Of a DNA stretch of 10,672 nt, positions 1 to 5,620 are shown piece by piece. The position numbers and the translations under genes were made by a program. Position 1 is the stretch's first letter; each line of letters begins with the position of its first letter. This DNA comes from Nitrososphaerota archaeon (GTDB lineage Archaea; Thermoproteota; Nitrososphaeria_A; Caldarchaeales; Wolframiiraptoraceae): assembly GCA_021160205.1 (NCBI GenBank), contig JAGHCZ010000089.1, positions 1 through 10,672 of the forward strand. Reading direction: 5' to 3'. The notes below the pieces were generated by a model, which made no database searches, had not been told where the DNA came from, and saw nothing but the letters and a program-made list of their open reading frames with translations.

Positions 1-166
1 CCCTAAAGATCACCGCATTTCCTTCCCGATTTACTTCTATTTTCAATCCTTTAGGAACAGGCTCATTATCGGGGAGAAGAGATCTCATCACTATTTCTGC
101 CACTTGTTCTTTATCGAACCTCATAGTGAGCTCCGCTTCTCCATGAACGTTCAAGTCGTTTTTCAT
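1..166 (-). CDS. pcc1: KEOPS complex subunit Pcc1 (partial, 3' end of gene outside window)
   Basis: The 55 visible codons read MKNDLNVHGEAELTMRFDKE and continue with segments such as VAEIVMRSLLPDNEPVPKGL and KIEVNREGNAVIFR. This matches the start of the small Pcc1/Cgi121-associated family: a beta strand, then a helix containing an SLxPDN-type motif, then a second beta strand. Pcc1 is the dimerising subunit of KEOPS, which with Kae1, Bud32 and Cgi121 makes the t6A modification at tRNA position 37. The gene continues past base 1, so about the last third is not seen. The ATG at 166-164 is preceded by GGTGG at 180-176, a Shine-Dalgarno-like match with 9 bases of spacing. It is the last visible gene of the rps15 / RecJ-like / pcc1 run, an order known from other archaea, which supports the call independently. 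Identification is from family memory, not from a search. Confidence 0.82.
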   Translation of the reverse strand, partial: MKNDLNVHGEAELTMRFDKEQVAEIVMRSLLPDNEPVPKGLKIEVNREGNAVIFR

Positions 167-239
167 GATGTACGGCCACCTAAAAGCATTAACCTTTCCG
201 TGACACGTTCTTCGCGGCTTTCATGAATTCGTCGATATT

Positions 240-344
240 TCAGCCGCCTAGTTCTTCCTCCGCGAGTCTGTCAACCTCGAAGATGAACAGCGTTTTCTTC
301 GTTTTCGGAATATTCGCGCCTGCGGCTATGTCGTGGCCTCCTCC
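240..344 (-). other. Out-of-frame C-terminal segment of the RecJ-like protein (GGGHDIAAGA block)
   Basis: Read from 344 downwards, this 34-codon stretch encodes GGGHDIAAGANIP, then segments including TKKTLFIFEVDRLAEEELGG, and ends at TGA (242-240). GGxHDxAAGA is the conserved glycine/histidine motif of the DHHA1 domain that normally ends RecJ-like DHH phosphoesterases. It is in the -1 frame relative to the upstream ORF, which instead ends a few codons later as GGKEEATT at TAG (328-326). Joining the two by a one-base backward shift at the AAG codon (346-344) gives ...VGGKGGGHDIAAGA..., exactly the expected family sequence, and a total length of 477 residues. So this is genuine coding sequence, not a shadow. 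Whether the break is a sequencing indel, a mutation, or programmed -1 frameshifting cannot be decided here. Confidence 0.8.
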
Positions 345-1672
345 TTTCCTCCAACCAGCTGAGATGCCTTGGAAATCAATTTTCCGAGATCAAGACCTTT
401 ATCGATCAAGGTTTTAGACGCTCTCGCGGAGACTTTTATTGAATCTTCGGAGTGAGCTAGCGCTAGAAGTATTTTATCTTCTCCCTGGATTCCGGTCGAC
501 GCGAGCATGGATGCAACTGAGCTCACTAGTCGATCATCTATTATTTCTCCCCCATCGATCACTAAGACGTAGTTCAATTCCTGCCTGCTCTCTTCTCTCA
601 TGGCGTATTCTATCGCTTCCGCCATCTTCCCCCTGTATTCTTCCAATATTCTCTGAGCGTCTTCTAGGATTCCTCCCCTTCCGCCCATAGCTATAGCTAT
701 GCCAACCCATTCGTTCCCAGTTTTCCCGCAGGCATTCAGGAGCGAAGCGAATTCCCTCGCATCCCTGAGATACGTCCAAGGCTCCTCCTTTACGAGCTCG
801 TAGACTTTACCGATGAACTCTTTCGCGAGGCTCGGGGGCAGTCCTAAAGATGCTAGATGCTTCATTATACCGTTGTATAGGAGCTTTTTCTCGTCATCGC
901 TTAGCTCCGATAAAACTCTCCATCGGTCATCTTCCTTAACTTTTATCCCTATGCTCGTTAAGAGGCTGTAAGCTTGCGCCTCATTTCCAGATATTCCAAC
1001 TATGAACGGATTCATTGTGCTCGCCAAGGCCGCGTGTATGGGCTTGTAGCTCCTGCCGTAAAAGAGTAGATCGTCCTCTACCTTCAATAAGCCGCTGTCA
1101 ACAGCGTCTTTAACAATTAGCTCGTTAAATCCATGCAGACTCCTTCCATCAGCTCGATCTTGCATATCTCCGAGAGCCCCCACGACAGCTACGGGCGAAA
1201 GCCGAACGTTTTCTTCGCTTAACGACTTCGCGACGAGATAGACGACTCCAGCTCCGCTCACTTCCCTCGCTCCATTTATCCCGTGGAGATGAGGATTTAG
1301 CTGGATGACGTTCTCCGAAGCGGAGCCTATTGGTTCGTGGTGATCGAGGATAATAATCGGCCTATCCTTGACCGCGTCGGAGAGCTCGCTTAGGTATCCG
1401 CTGCCCATATCAGTTAAGATTGGAACGCAGTTTTCAGGCAGCTCCCTTAGTGACTTCAAGATCTCATCTATATTTTTAACGGATCTCGTGAGAAAGCTCG
1501 CGTTTTGCCGCAAAAGCATGAGCGACGCGATCGCCCCGGCTGACAAACCATCCGCATCGTTATGGCAGATCACCATAAAAGAGCGATCCTCATCTATCAG
1601 GGAGCCTATTCTCTCGGCTACTTCTTCCGCGTCCTCGACGAAGCCTCGATAGCTGAGGGTTTCTAGATCCAT
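326..1672 (-). CDS. DHH-family phosphoesterase, archaeal RecJ-like (GAN/Cdc45-like) nuclease, frame broken near C-terminus
   Basis: This is a 448-residue ORF of the RecJ-like DHH superfamily. These enzymes are single-strand-specific exonucleases or, in some archaea, partners of the replicative helicase complex (GAN, RecJ/Cdc45-like). Visible motifs are CHNDADG (36-42, metal-binding motif I), LTDMGSG (86-92), ILDHHEP (108-114, the DHH motif that names the family), NPHLHGINGAREVSGAG (126-142) and GALGDMQD (165-172). All expected metal ligands in these blocks are present, so the catalytic half looks intact. The DHHA1 domain begins around residue 340, but its signature GGGHDIAAGA falls in the -1 frame (see the 240-344 entry). 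The start ATG (1672-1670) has GAGGT almost touching it (1678-1674), an unusually short spacing. The gene lies 53 bases after rps15 and is probably cotranscribed with it and with pcc1. Nuclease versus Cdc45-like scaffold role is inference. Confidence 0.88.
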   Translation of the reverse strand: MDLETLSYRGFVEDAEEVAERIGSLIDEDRSFMVICHNDADGLSAGAIASLMLLRQNASFLTRSVKNIDEILKSLRELPENCVPILTDMGSGYLSELSDAVKDRPIIILDHHEPIGSASENVIQLNPHLHGINGAREVSGAGVVYLVAKSLSEENVRLSPVAVVGALGDMQDRADGRSLHGFNELIVKDAVDSGLLKVEDDLLFYGRSYKPIHAALASTMNPFIVGISGNEAQAYSLLTSIGIKVKEDDRWRVLSELSDDEKKLLYNGIMKHLASLGLPPSLAKEFIGKVYELVKEEPWTYLRDAREFASLLNACGKTGNEWVGIAIAMGGRGGILEDAQRILEEYRGKMAEAIEYAMREESRQELNYVLVIDGGEIIDDRLVSSVASMLASTGIQGEDKILLALAHSEDSIKVSARASKTLIDKGLDLGKLISKASQLVGGKEEATT

Positions 1673-1725
1673 TACCTCGATCTAATTTCTATCATCGAGC
1701 CTAAAATAGCTGCTCTCTGATGCAG

Positions 1726-2172
1726 CTACCTGTAGGCATAGGTCATTTGCGGCGCCCAGTCCGGAGGCAGCTCGCCTACCCGTTTATAATACTTGATTAA
1801 TCGATGGATCTTGGCTTCTACGAGTTGGAGCCTGTGTCTGTTATATCTATCGCTCCTGTGCTTGTTTAGGTGGACTTTCATACGCCGGGCCTTCTCTAGG
1901 AGGTTCGCCAAGTCTTCAGGTACTTGAGATAGGAGCCCGTGTTCTTTCAGGATCTCTTTGACGCTTTTTCCGGTTATCTGCTTGACGAGCGGAATCCCGT
2001 GCTGATCTCTGAGAAGCGCCCCTATTATACTCGGCGAATACCCTTCTTTTGCATACTTCACCACTAACGCTTCGACTTCCTCCGGGGTCACCTTAACCCA
2101 AGAAGGAGGAGTTTTGCTAATCGGCCTTTTCGACCCCGATTTCCCTCGCCGCCTAGCATGCATCCGCGCCAT
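1726..2172 (-). CDS. rps15: 30S ribosomal protein S15 (archaeal uS15)
   Basis: This 148-residue protein starts MARMHARRRGKSGSKRP, the typical archaeal/eukaryotic S15 (S13e-type) N-terminal extension. It continues through SWVKVTPEEVEALVVKYAKE and the RDQHGIPLVKQITGK segment to the core helices containing LNKHRSDRYNRHRLQL and KIHRLIKYYKR, the conserved 16S rRNA-binding part of uS15. Its length is usual for archaeal S15 (about 150) and far longer than the roughly 89-residue bacterial form. It binds the central domain of 16S rRNA during early 30S assembly. The ATG at 2172-2170 has no Shine-Dalgarno, but a TATA-like element about 35 bases upstream suggests a nearly leaderless message. It is the first gene of the run rps15 / RecJ-like / pcc1. 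Confidence 0.97.
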   Translation of the reverse strand: MARMHARRRGKSGSKRPISKTPPSWVKVTPEEVEALVVKYAKEGYSPSIIGALLRDQHGIPLVKQITGKSVKEILKEHGLLSQVPEDLANLLEKARRMKVHLNKHRSDRYNRHRLQLVEAKIHRLIKYYKRVGELPPDWAPQMTYAYR

Positions 2173-2201
2173 GTTGAAGCCGAATGAGTTTTTCTAGGGC
2201 C

Positions 2202-2212
2202 TCTATTTAAGA
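2202..2212 (-). promoter_or_regulatory. TATA-box promoter of the rps15 operon
   Basis: On the minus strand this reads CTTAAATAGA. It is the only AT-rich box in the rps15 upstream region and is centred about 35 bases from the ATG at 2172. Transcription starting about 26 bases downstream would give a leader of only a few bases, in line with the absence of a Shine-Dalgarno sequence. Inference from spacing and composition only. Confidence 0.5.
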
Positions 2213-2236
2213 TGATCTCTGGGCGGGGAATCGAAT

Positions 2237-2247
2237 ATCTTTTTAAC
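2237..2247 (+). promoter_or_regulatory. TATA-box promoter of the MFS transporter gene
   Basis: ATCTTTTTAAC lies about 28 bases before the ATG at 2271, the spacing expected for a leaderless archaeal transcript. The same ATCTTTTTAA core recurs before the metallo-hydrolase leader at 3458, supporting it as this genome's TATA form. It is back to back with the rps15 promoter about 30 bases away. Confidence 0.5.
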
Positions 2248-2270
2248 GAGAGTGGAAATCGAGTGGATAA

Positions 2271-3452
2271 ATGGGGATCAGGAGCGGAGAAAAGCTTTTA
2301 CGAGTTTTCATAGCTCTCTCCTTCCTCTCCCTATTCGCCGACATAGTATATGAGGGGGCTAGATCGATCGGAGGAGCATACCTAAATCTATTAGCGGCTC
2401 CCGCGATCGTGGCCGGGGTTCTAGGGTTCGGAGAATTTCTCAGCAACGTGATGAGGCTGGTCGGCGGGATAGCCGCCCATAGAGCTTCTTCTGGGAGAGC
2501 TTATTGGGCCTTGATTTTTGTGGGTTACGGGATGAACGTTTTTATCCCAATTTTGGCGCTCGCAGGTAGCTGGGAAATCGCTCTTCTACTCTTCTTCTTG
2601 GAGAGGCTCGGTAAGGGAATTAGAGCTCCTCCAAGAGACGTGATACTTGCGGAGATAACTGAGGGAATGGGGAGGGGGAAAGGCTTCGGGATCCACGAGC
2701 TCCTCGACCAAATAGGAGCAGTAACCGGGCCCCTGCTCGTCTCATTGATAATATTCCTCCGTGGATATCCTGAAGGATATAGAGCGGCTTTTTGGATCAT
2801 GTGGATTCCCGCGATCCTGGCCATAGGTATGCTGATGCTGGCTATGAAACTGTATCCGAAGCCTAAAGTAGTCACCGAAATGCGGAAAAAGAAGGAGAAG
2901 ATCAAGCTTGATAGAAGATTTTGGATATTCACAGCGGGATCCATGATCACCATGCTCGGATTCCTTTACTGGGGAATTATAGCCTATTACGCGGAGGACT
3001 CCGTCAAAATAGGATTAATATCCGCGGGAGAAATTCCAGCATTTTACCTGATAGCTATGGCCGTGGACGCTGTGATAGCGGTTCCAATAGGAGCGACATA
3101 CGATAAAGTTGGAGCGAAGTCGGTGATCGCCGCACCGCTTGCAGCGCTTTTTATCTCGCCGACTCTCTTCGCGTTCACGGGGAGAATTGGGTTCTATTTG
3201 GCCGCTGTTTTCTGGGGGTTAGCCATGGGGGTTATTGAGACGACTATGAGAGCGGCAGTCGCCGATATGACGACGATAGAGAGCAGGAGCTTAGCCTACG
3301 GAGTCTACTCATTCGGAATAGGATCGAGCTGGATGATAGGCGGAGTCATCCTCGGATTCCTTTACCAAATCGGGCTCACGAACTTGATAATAGCGATGTG
3401 TACTGCAGCGGAAATAGTAGCGATCGTGATTTTCGCCTCGCTTCTGAAATGA
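2271..3452 (+). CDS. Major facilitator superfamily (MFS) transporter, substrate unknown
   Basis: This is a 393-residue, strongly hydrophobic protein with about 12 predicted membrane helices in two halves of six, joined by a basic cytoplasmic loop near residues 197-218 (PKPKVVTEMRKKKEKIKLDRR). Segments typical of one MFS branch are visible: FADIVYEGARSI (22-33), RLGKGIRAPPRDVILAE (112-128, the loop after helix 4 in RGPxRDxLIAD-type permeases) and GKGFGIHELLDQIGAVTGPL (136-155). Secondary transport driven by an ion gradient is the family role. The substrate cannot be read from the sequence. The ATG start fits leaderless transcription from the TATA box at 2237; GTGG at 2263-2266 is at best a weak Shine-Dalgarno. 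The gene stands alone, divergent from rps15. Stop codon is TGA. Confidence 0.85.
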   Translation: MGIRSGEKLLRVFIALSFLSLFADIVYEGARSIGGAYLNLLAAPAIVAGVLGFGEFLSNVMRLVGGIAAHRASSGRAYWALIFVGYGMNVFIPILALAGSWEIALLLFFLERLGKGIRAPPRDVILAEITEGMGRGKGFGIHELLDQIGAVTGPLLVSLIIFLRGYPEGYRAAFWIMWIPAILAIGMLMLAMKLYPKPKVVTEMRKKKEKIKLDRRFWIFTAGSMITMLGFLYWGIIAYYAEDSVKIGLISAGEIPAFYLIAMAVDAVIAVPIGATYDKVGAKSVIAAPLAALFISPTLFAFTGRIGFYLAAVFWGLAMGVIETTMRAAVADMTTIESRSLAYGVYSFGIGSSWMIGGVILGFLYQIGLTNLIIAMCTAAEIVAIVIFASLLK

Positions 3453-3457
3453 GCTCA

Positions 3458-3468
3458 ATCTTTTTAAG
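3458..3468 (+). promoter_or_regulatory. Putative TATA-box promoter for the metallo-hydrolase transcript
   Basis: AATCTTTTTAA, the same core as the promoter at 2237, lies right after the MFS stop codon. A start about 26 bases downstream (near 3490) would give a leader of about 90 bases before the metallo-hydrolase ATG, and would put the GTG at 3498 almost at the transcript 5' end. The AT-rich ATCTTTAAG at 3562-3570 is too close to the ATG (about 18 bases) to act as a TATA box for it. Confidence 0.4.
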
Positions 3469-3497
3469 CTTCGAAGCCGATTAAAGAGCGCTGAACT

Positions 3498-3569
3498 GTG
3501 AAGAACGTCGGAACTTCTGACGCGAAAGCGAATGATGAAGTTCATCATGGGATCGAGGCCGATCTTTAA
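3498..3569 (+). CDS. Possible 23-residue leader ORF before the metallo-hydrolase
   Basis: A GTG at 3498 opens 23 sense codons (MKNVGTSDAKAND, then EVHHGIEADL) ending in TAA at 3569, 14 bases before the next gene's ATG. It sits where a transcript from the 3458 TATA box would begin, so it could be translated leaderlessly. The peptide is hydrophilic and contains a His-His pair; no family is recognised. The 17-bp palindrome at 3532-3548 lies inside it. A 24-codon open stretch is easily found by chance, so this is a weak call. Confidence 0.2.
   Translation: MKNVGTSDAKANDEVHHGIEADL
3532..3548. repeat. Perfect 17-bp palindrome, candidate operator
   Basis: ATGATGAA-G-TTCATCAT has two perfect 8-base arms around one central base, in the region just upstream of the metallo-hydrolase gene. 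A one-base centre makes it unlikely as an RNA hairpin and more like a DNA site for a dimeric helix-turn-helix regulator. It lies downstream of the proposed TATA box, a position where archaeal repressors often block transcription. Regulator unknown. Confidence 0.45.
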
Positions 3570-3583
3570 GGTAGGGAGTGAAA

Positions 3584-4444
3584 ATGGAAATGAACGGCAT
3601 CGAGCTTCAATTTATTGTAGAAGATAGGGCGAACCCTGAAAAACCTCATATCTGGCCTGAGCATGGACTAGCGATTCTAATAAAAGCAAAGATCGACAAA
3701 GAGACAATTAACATTTTATTCGATACAGGTACAAGCGGCAAGGCGCTCCTGCATAATGCACGCGAAATGAACCTCGATCTTAGAAAAGTCGATGTGATAG
3801 TTCTCAGTCACGGACATTACGATCACACGGGAGGACTGCTCGATGCTCTCAAGGCCGTGGGAAAGCCGACGGCGATAATAGTTCACCCAGACGCGTTGGA
3901 AATGAAGTTCGCTACGAAGCCCAAGTTCAGGTTTACCGGAATCCCATACACTATTTCAGACGTGGAAGGAAACGGCGGAAAGATTCTAGTTTCGAAGAAT
4001 CCCGTTTCGATAGCCGAAAACATAATCGTCACCGGGGAAATCGAAAGGACGACTGAATACGAAAAAACTCCTGACTACTATATGATCGCAAAAAACGGAG
4101 AAATCTCCCGCGACAAGATGCTCGACGATCAAGCTCTCATCATCGATCACGGAGATAAGGGATTGGTCGTCGTAACGGGGTGCGCGCACGCTGGAATAAT
4201 AAACACCGTCAAACATGCTAAGAAAATCACCGGTCGAGATAAGATATATGCGGTGACCGGTGGATTTCACCTAATAAATGCGAGCGATGAGAGAATTGAA
4301 AGAACCATACGAAGCCTTAGAGAATTAGGCCCCGAAGTCATCGCGCCGTGCCACTGCACCGGAGATAACGCATTAAAGAAGATGAAAAAGGCATTCGAGG
4401 GGAGGTTCATCGAAATTAACGCAGGAAGCATCTTAAAGCTTTGA
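3584..4444 (+). CDS. Metallo-beta-lactamase-fold hydrolase, 7,8-dihydropterin-6-methyl RFA-P synthase-like family
   Basis: This is a metallo-beta-lactamase-fold protein of about 286 residues from the ATG at 3584. I chose that start because GGGAG (3574-3578) lies 5 bases before it; a GTG at 3578 is in frame and would add two residues. Counted from that GTG, the motifs are LFDTGTSG (47-54), SHGHYDHTGG (77-86, the HxHxDH metal site), VTGCAHAGI (199-207), VTGGFHL (226-232) and APCHCTG (256-262). This spacing and the GCAHAGI and PCHCTG blocks match the COG1237-type family, often annotated as 7,8-dihydropterin-6-methyl-4-(beta-D-ribofuranosyl)-aminobenzene-5'-phosphate synthase after the methanopterin-pathway enzyme of Methanocaldococcus. 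No other pterin gene is nearby, and many members act on other substrates, so the specific reaction is unproven. All metal ligands appear present; the protein is probably cytoplasmic. Confidence 0.85.
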   Translation: MEMNGIELQFIVEDRANPEKPHIWPEHGLAILIKAKIDKETINILFDTGTSGKALLHNAREMNLDLRKVDVIVLSHGHYDHTGGLLDALKAVGKPTAIIVHPDALEMKFATKPKFRFTGIPYTISDVEGNGGKILVSKNPVSIAENIIVTGEIERTTEYEKTPDYYMIAKNGEISRDKMLDDQALIIDHGDKGLVVVTGCAHAGIINTVKHAKKITGRDKIYAVTGGFHLINASDERIERTIRSLRELGPEVIAPCHCTGDNALKKMKKAFEGRFIEINAGSILKL

Positions 4445-4477
4445 GACAACTTTCACCGTGGAGATTTTCAGATGAAC

Positions 4478-5356
4478 TTATTCTCTTTTCCCTTTTTGAT
4501 GCGTTTTAACGAAGGCTTCCACTTTTTCCACGATCTCCATGAATGACTTCACAGATCGAGAATCCGGGTACTTCACCACGAAAGGTATCCCTTCGTCGCT
4601 GGCTTCGCAGATCTTCGGATCGATCGGTATTTTTCCCAGGAAAGGCACAGATAGATCTTTCGCTATCTTTTCCCCGCCTCCGCTTCTGAAGATGTCGATT
4701 TCGGCCCCGCATTTTGGGCATATGAACGAGCTCATGTTCTCGATTACGCCGATGACTGGGACCTTCAGCTCCCGAGAGAACATCACTGCTTTCTTCACTA
4801 CGATTTGAGAAACCTCGGATGGGATAGTAACTATAATTGAGCCATCCATCTCAGGCAACAGTTGCATAACGCTCAAAGGCTCGTCTCCGGTCCCGGGAGG
4901 CAGATCTATGAATAAGAAATCGAGATCTCCCCAAACAACATCTGCTAGGAACTGCCTAATGGCCGACATTTTAAGCGGACCACGCCAAATAACAGGTGAC
5001 TCATCGCTTGGGAGGAGAAAATCCATCGATACCACTTTCACGTTCATCGGGCCCATCACGGGAAAAATTCCGGGAGGTCCCGCTTGAAGCCTTTGGCCGT
5101 GTAGGCCCAGCATCTTGGGGATTGATGGACCGTGAATATCGGCGTCGAGTATTCCAACGCGATATCCCTTTAACGCCGACGCTGTTGCCAAATTAACGGT
5201 TACTACTGTTTTTCCTACTCCACCTTTCCCGCTTATAACGGCGATCTTGTGCTCAACATTCTTCATCCTATCTCTCAGCCTCTTCTCCTGCTCGGAAACC
5301 CTTTTCATCCAATTTTCCTGTTCACCGCGATCTTCATTTAATCCGACGCCGCGCAT
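4478..5356 (-). CDS. Mrp/NBP35-type P-loop ATPase, iron-sulfur cluster carrier
   Basis: This 292-residue protein has the deviant Walker A motif GKGGVGKT (43-50), DADIHGPSIP (71-80), DLPPGTGDEP (151-160) and a C-terminal CPKC pair (213-216) inside the NMSSFICPKCG block, the hallmark of the Mrp/ApbC/NBP35 family. These dimeric ATPases bind a [4Fe-4S] cluster between the two CxxC motifs and pass it to apo-proteins. The four-cysteine N-terminal motif of eukaryotic NBP35 is absent; instead residues 5-37 are a charged helix (EDRGEQENWMKRVSEQEKRL). The ATG at 5356-5354 lies about 31 bases from a TATA-like CTTTAATA and has no clear Shine-Dalgarno, so leaderless translation is likely. A later start at Met17 or Met31 would still leave the ATPase intact. 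The gene converges on the metallo-hydrolase with 33 bases between the stop codons. Confidence 0.92.
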   Translation of the reverse strand: MRGVGLNEDRGEQENWMKRVSEQEKRLRDRMKNVEHKIAVISGKGGVGKTVVTVNLATASALKGYRVGILDADIHGPSIPKMLGLHGQRLQAGPPGIFPVMGPMNVKVVSMDFLLPSDESPVIWRGPLKMSAIRQFLADVVWGDLDFLFIDLPPGTGDEPLSVMQLLPEMDGSIIVTIPSEVSQIVVKKAVMFSRELKVPVIGVIENMSSFICPKCGAEIDIFRSGGGEKIAKDLSVPFLGKIPIDPKICEASDEGIPFVVKYPDSRSVKSFMEIVEKVEAFVKTHQKGKRE

Positions 5357-5382
5357 CTCTGACCCAGTTTCCTGAAATCAAC

Positions 5383-5392
5383 GTATTAAAGT
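5383..5392 (-). promoter_or_regulatory. TATA-box promoter of the Mrp gene
   Basis: On the minus strand this reads ACTTTAATAC, centred about 31 bases before the ATG at 5356. It gives the Mrp gene its own promoter, separate from the tRNA gene upstream on the same strand. Spacing-based inference. Confidence 0.45.
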
Positions 5393-5445
5393 TACCATCA
5401 ATAATCGAGCCTCAAACCCAAATTACAGCGAACACGATACCATTT

Positions 5446-5470
5446 CCAAAACTTAAAACAAGATAAAAAT
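5446..5470 (-). terminator. T-rich transcription terminator of tRNA-Gln
   Basis: Directly after the tRNA 3' end the transcribed strand reads ATTTTTATC, then TTGTTTTAAG and TTTTGG. Clustered T-runs without a hairpin are the usual archaeal terminator. It separates the tRNA from the Mrp gene 116 bases downstream. Confidence 0.5.
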
Positions 5471-5507
5471 GATAGCCCGGGCCGGATTCGAACCGGCGTC
5501 CCCGGGG

Positions 5508-5524
5508 ATCCCCTCTTTTTAGAT
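5508..5524 (-). other. 17-nt tRNA intron at position 37/38 (bulge-helix-bulge)
   Basis: The intron is ATCTAAAAAGAGGGGAT on the minus strand. The exon-intron fold has all elements recognised by the archaeal splicing endonuclease: outer anticodon stem, 3-nt bulge, 4-bp central helix (CTCT/GGGG, two G-U pairs), 3-nt bulge, and an inner 3-bp stem with a 4-base loop. Cutting after the second bulge base on each side leaves loop CTCTGGC and a perfect five-pair anticodon stem. This is close to the minimum size for such an intron. Confidence 0.8.
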
Positions 5525-5540
5525 CCAGAGCCCGGGATCC

Positions 5541-5565
5541 GTGACCCCTGTTCTGACCAGTTGGA
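5541..5565 (-). other. Probable 25-nt second tRNA intron in the D-arm
   Basis: This is the excess sequence between the D-loop GG and the 3' strand of the D-stem. The proposed cut after GGCCAA restores a D-arm of normal length. Exonic GGCC can pair with intronic GGTC as the 4-bp central helix, flanked by bulges AA/T and AC/G; the inner stem is only CC/GG, so the motif is relaxed. Alternative boundaries one or two bases away give D-stem AGAT instead of GGAT. Confidence 0.6.
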
Positions 5566-5608
5566 TTGGCCGCTAGACGACCGGGCTTCGCCTAAGTATT
5601 TCTCTGGG

Positions 5609-5620
5609 AATATTTTATCT
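5609..5620 (-). promoter_or_regulatory. TATA-box promoter of tRNA-Gln
   Basis: On the minus strand AGATAAAATATT lies about 28 bases before the tRNA 5' end at 5587, preceded by the purine-rich CGAAAA where the BRE is expected. This is the standard archaeal stable-RNA promoter layout. Confidence 0.6.

Larger units (their letters stand above)
5473..5587 (-). tRNA. tRNA-Gln (anticodon CTG) with two probable introns
   Basis: Acceptor arms AGCCCGG (5587-5581) and CCGGGCT, followed by discriminator A73 (5473), pair perfectly; the A1-U72 start is usual for archaeal tRNA-Gln. The T-arm is GCCGG-TTCGAAT-CCGGC. The anticodon loop reads CTCTGG with CTG at 5528-5526; stem strand CCGGG pairs with CCCGG. 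CCA is not encoded. Intron 2 (5508-5524, 17 nt) sits at canonical position 37/38 and forms a textbook bulge-helix-bulge: central helix CTCT/GGGG, 3-nt bulges GGA and ATC, inner stem TCT/AGA with an AAAA loop. The D-arm is about 25 bases too long. Removing 5541-5565 gives D-stem GTCT/GGAT with loop AGCGGCCAA, and GGCC/GGTC with 3-nt bulges AAT and ACG makes a relaxed splice motif. The mature tRNA is then 73 nt. The D-arm intron boundaries could be off by one or two bases. Confidence 0.88.

Noticed and set aside
1368..1652. 94-codon plus-strand ORF opposite the RecJ-like gene
   Set aside because: It lies fully opposite the well-conserved DHH motifs; low-complexity Ser-rich product with no family resemblance.
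2525..2953. 142-codon minus-strand ORF opposite the MFS gene
   Set aside because: Complement shadow of conserved membrane helices; no start context and no recognisable family.
3490..3562. C/D-box small RNA (GTGAAGA, CTGA, ATGATGA boxes)
   Set aside because: The boxes are in a plausible order but the first is imperfect and no terminal D box (CTGA) or closing stem follows; the ATGATGA is explained by the palindrome.
5526..5560. Alternative reading of the tRNA as Val(CAC) or Asp using GGGGTCACGG as anticodon loop
   Set aside because: It does not give a paired 7-base-loop stem, and the A1-U72/A73 ends and the CTCTGG loop with a perfect five-pair stem favour Gln(CTG).
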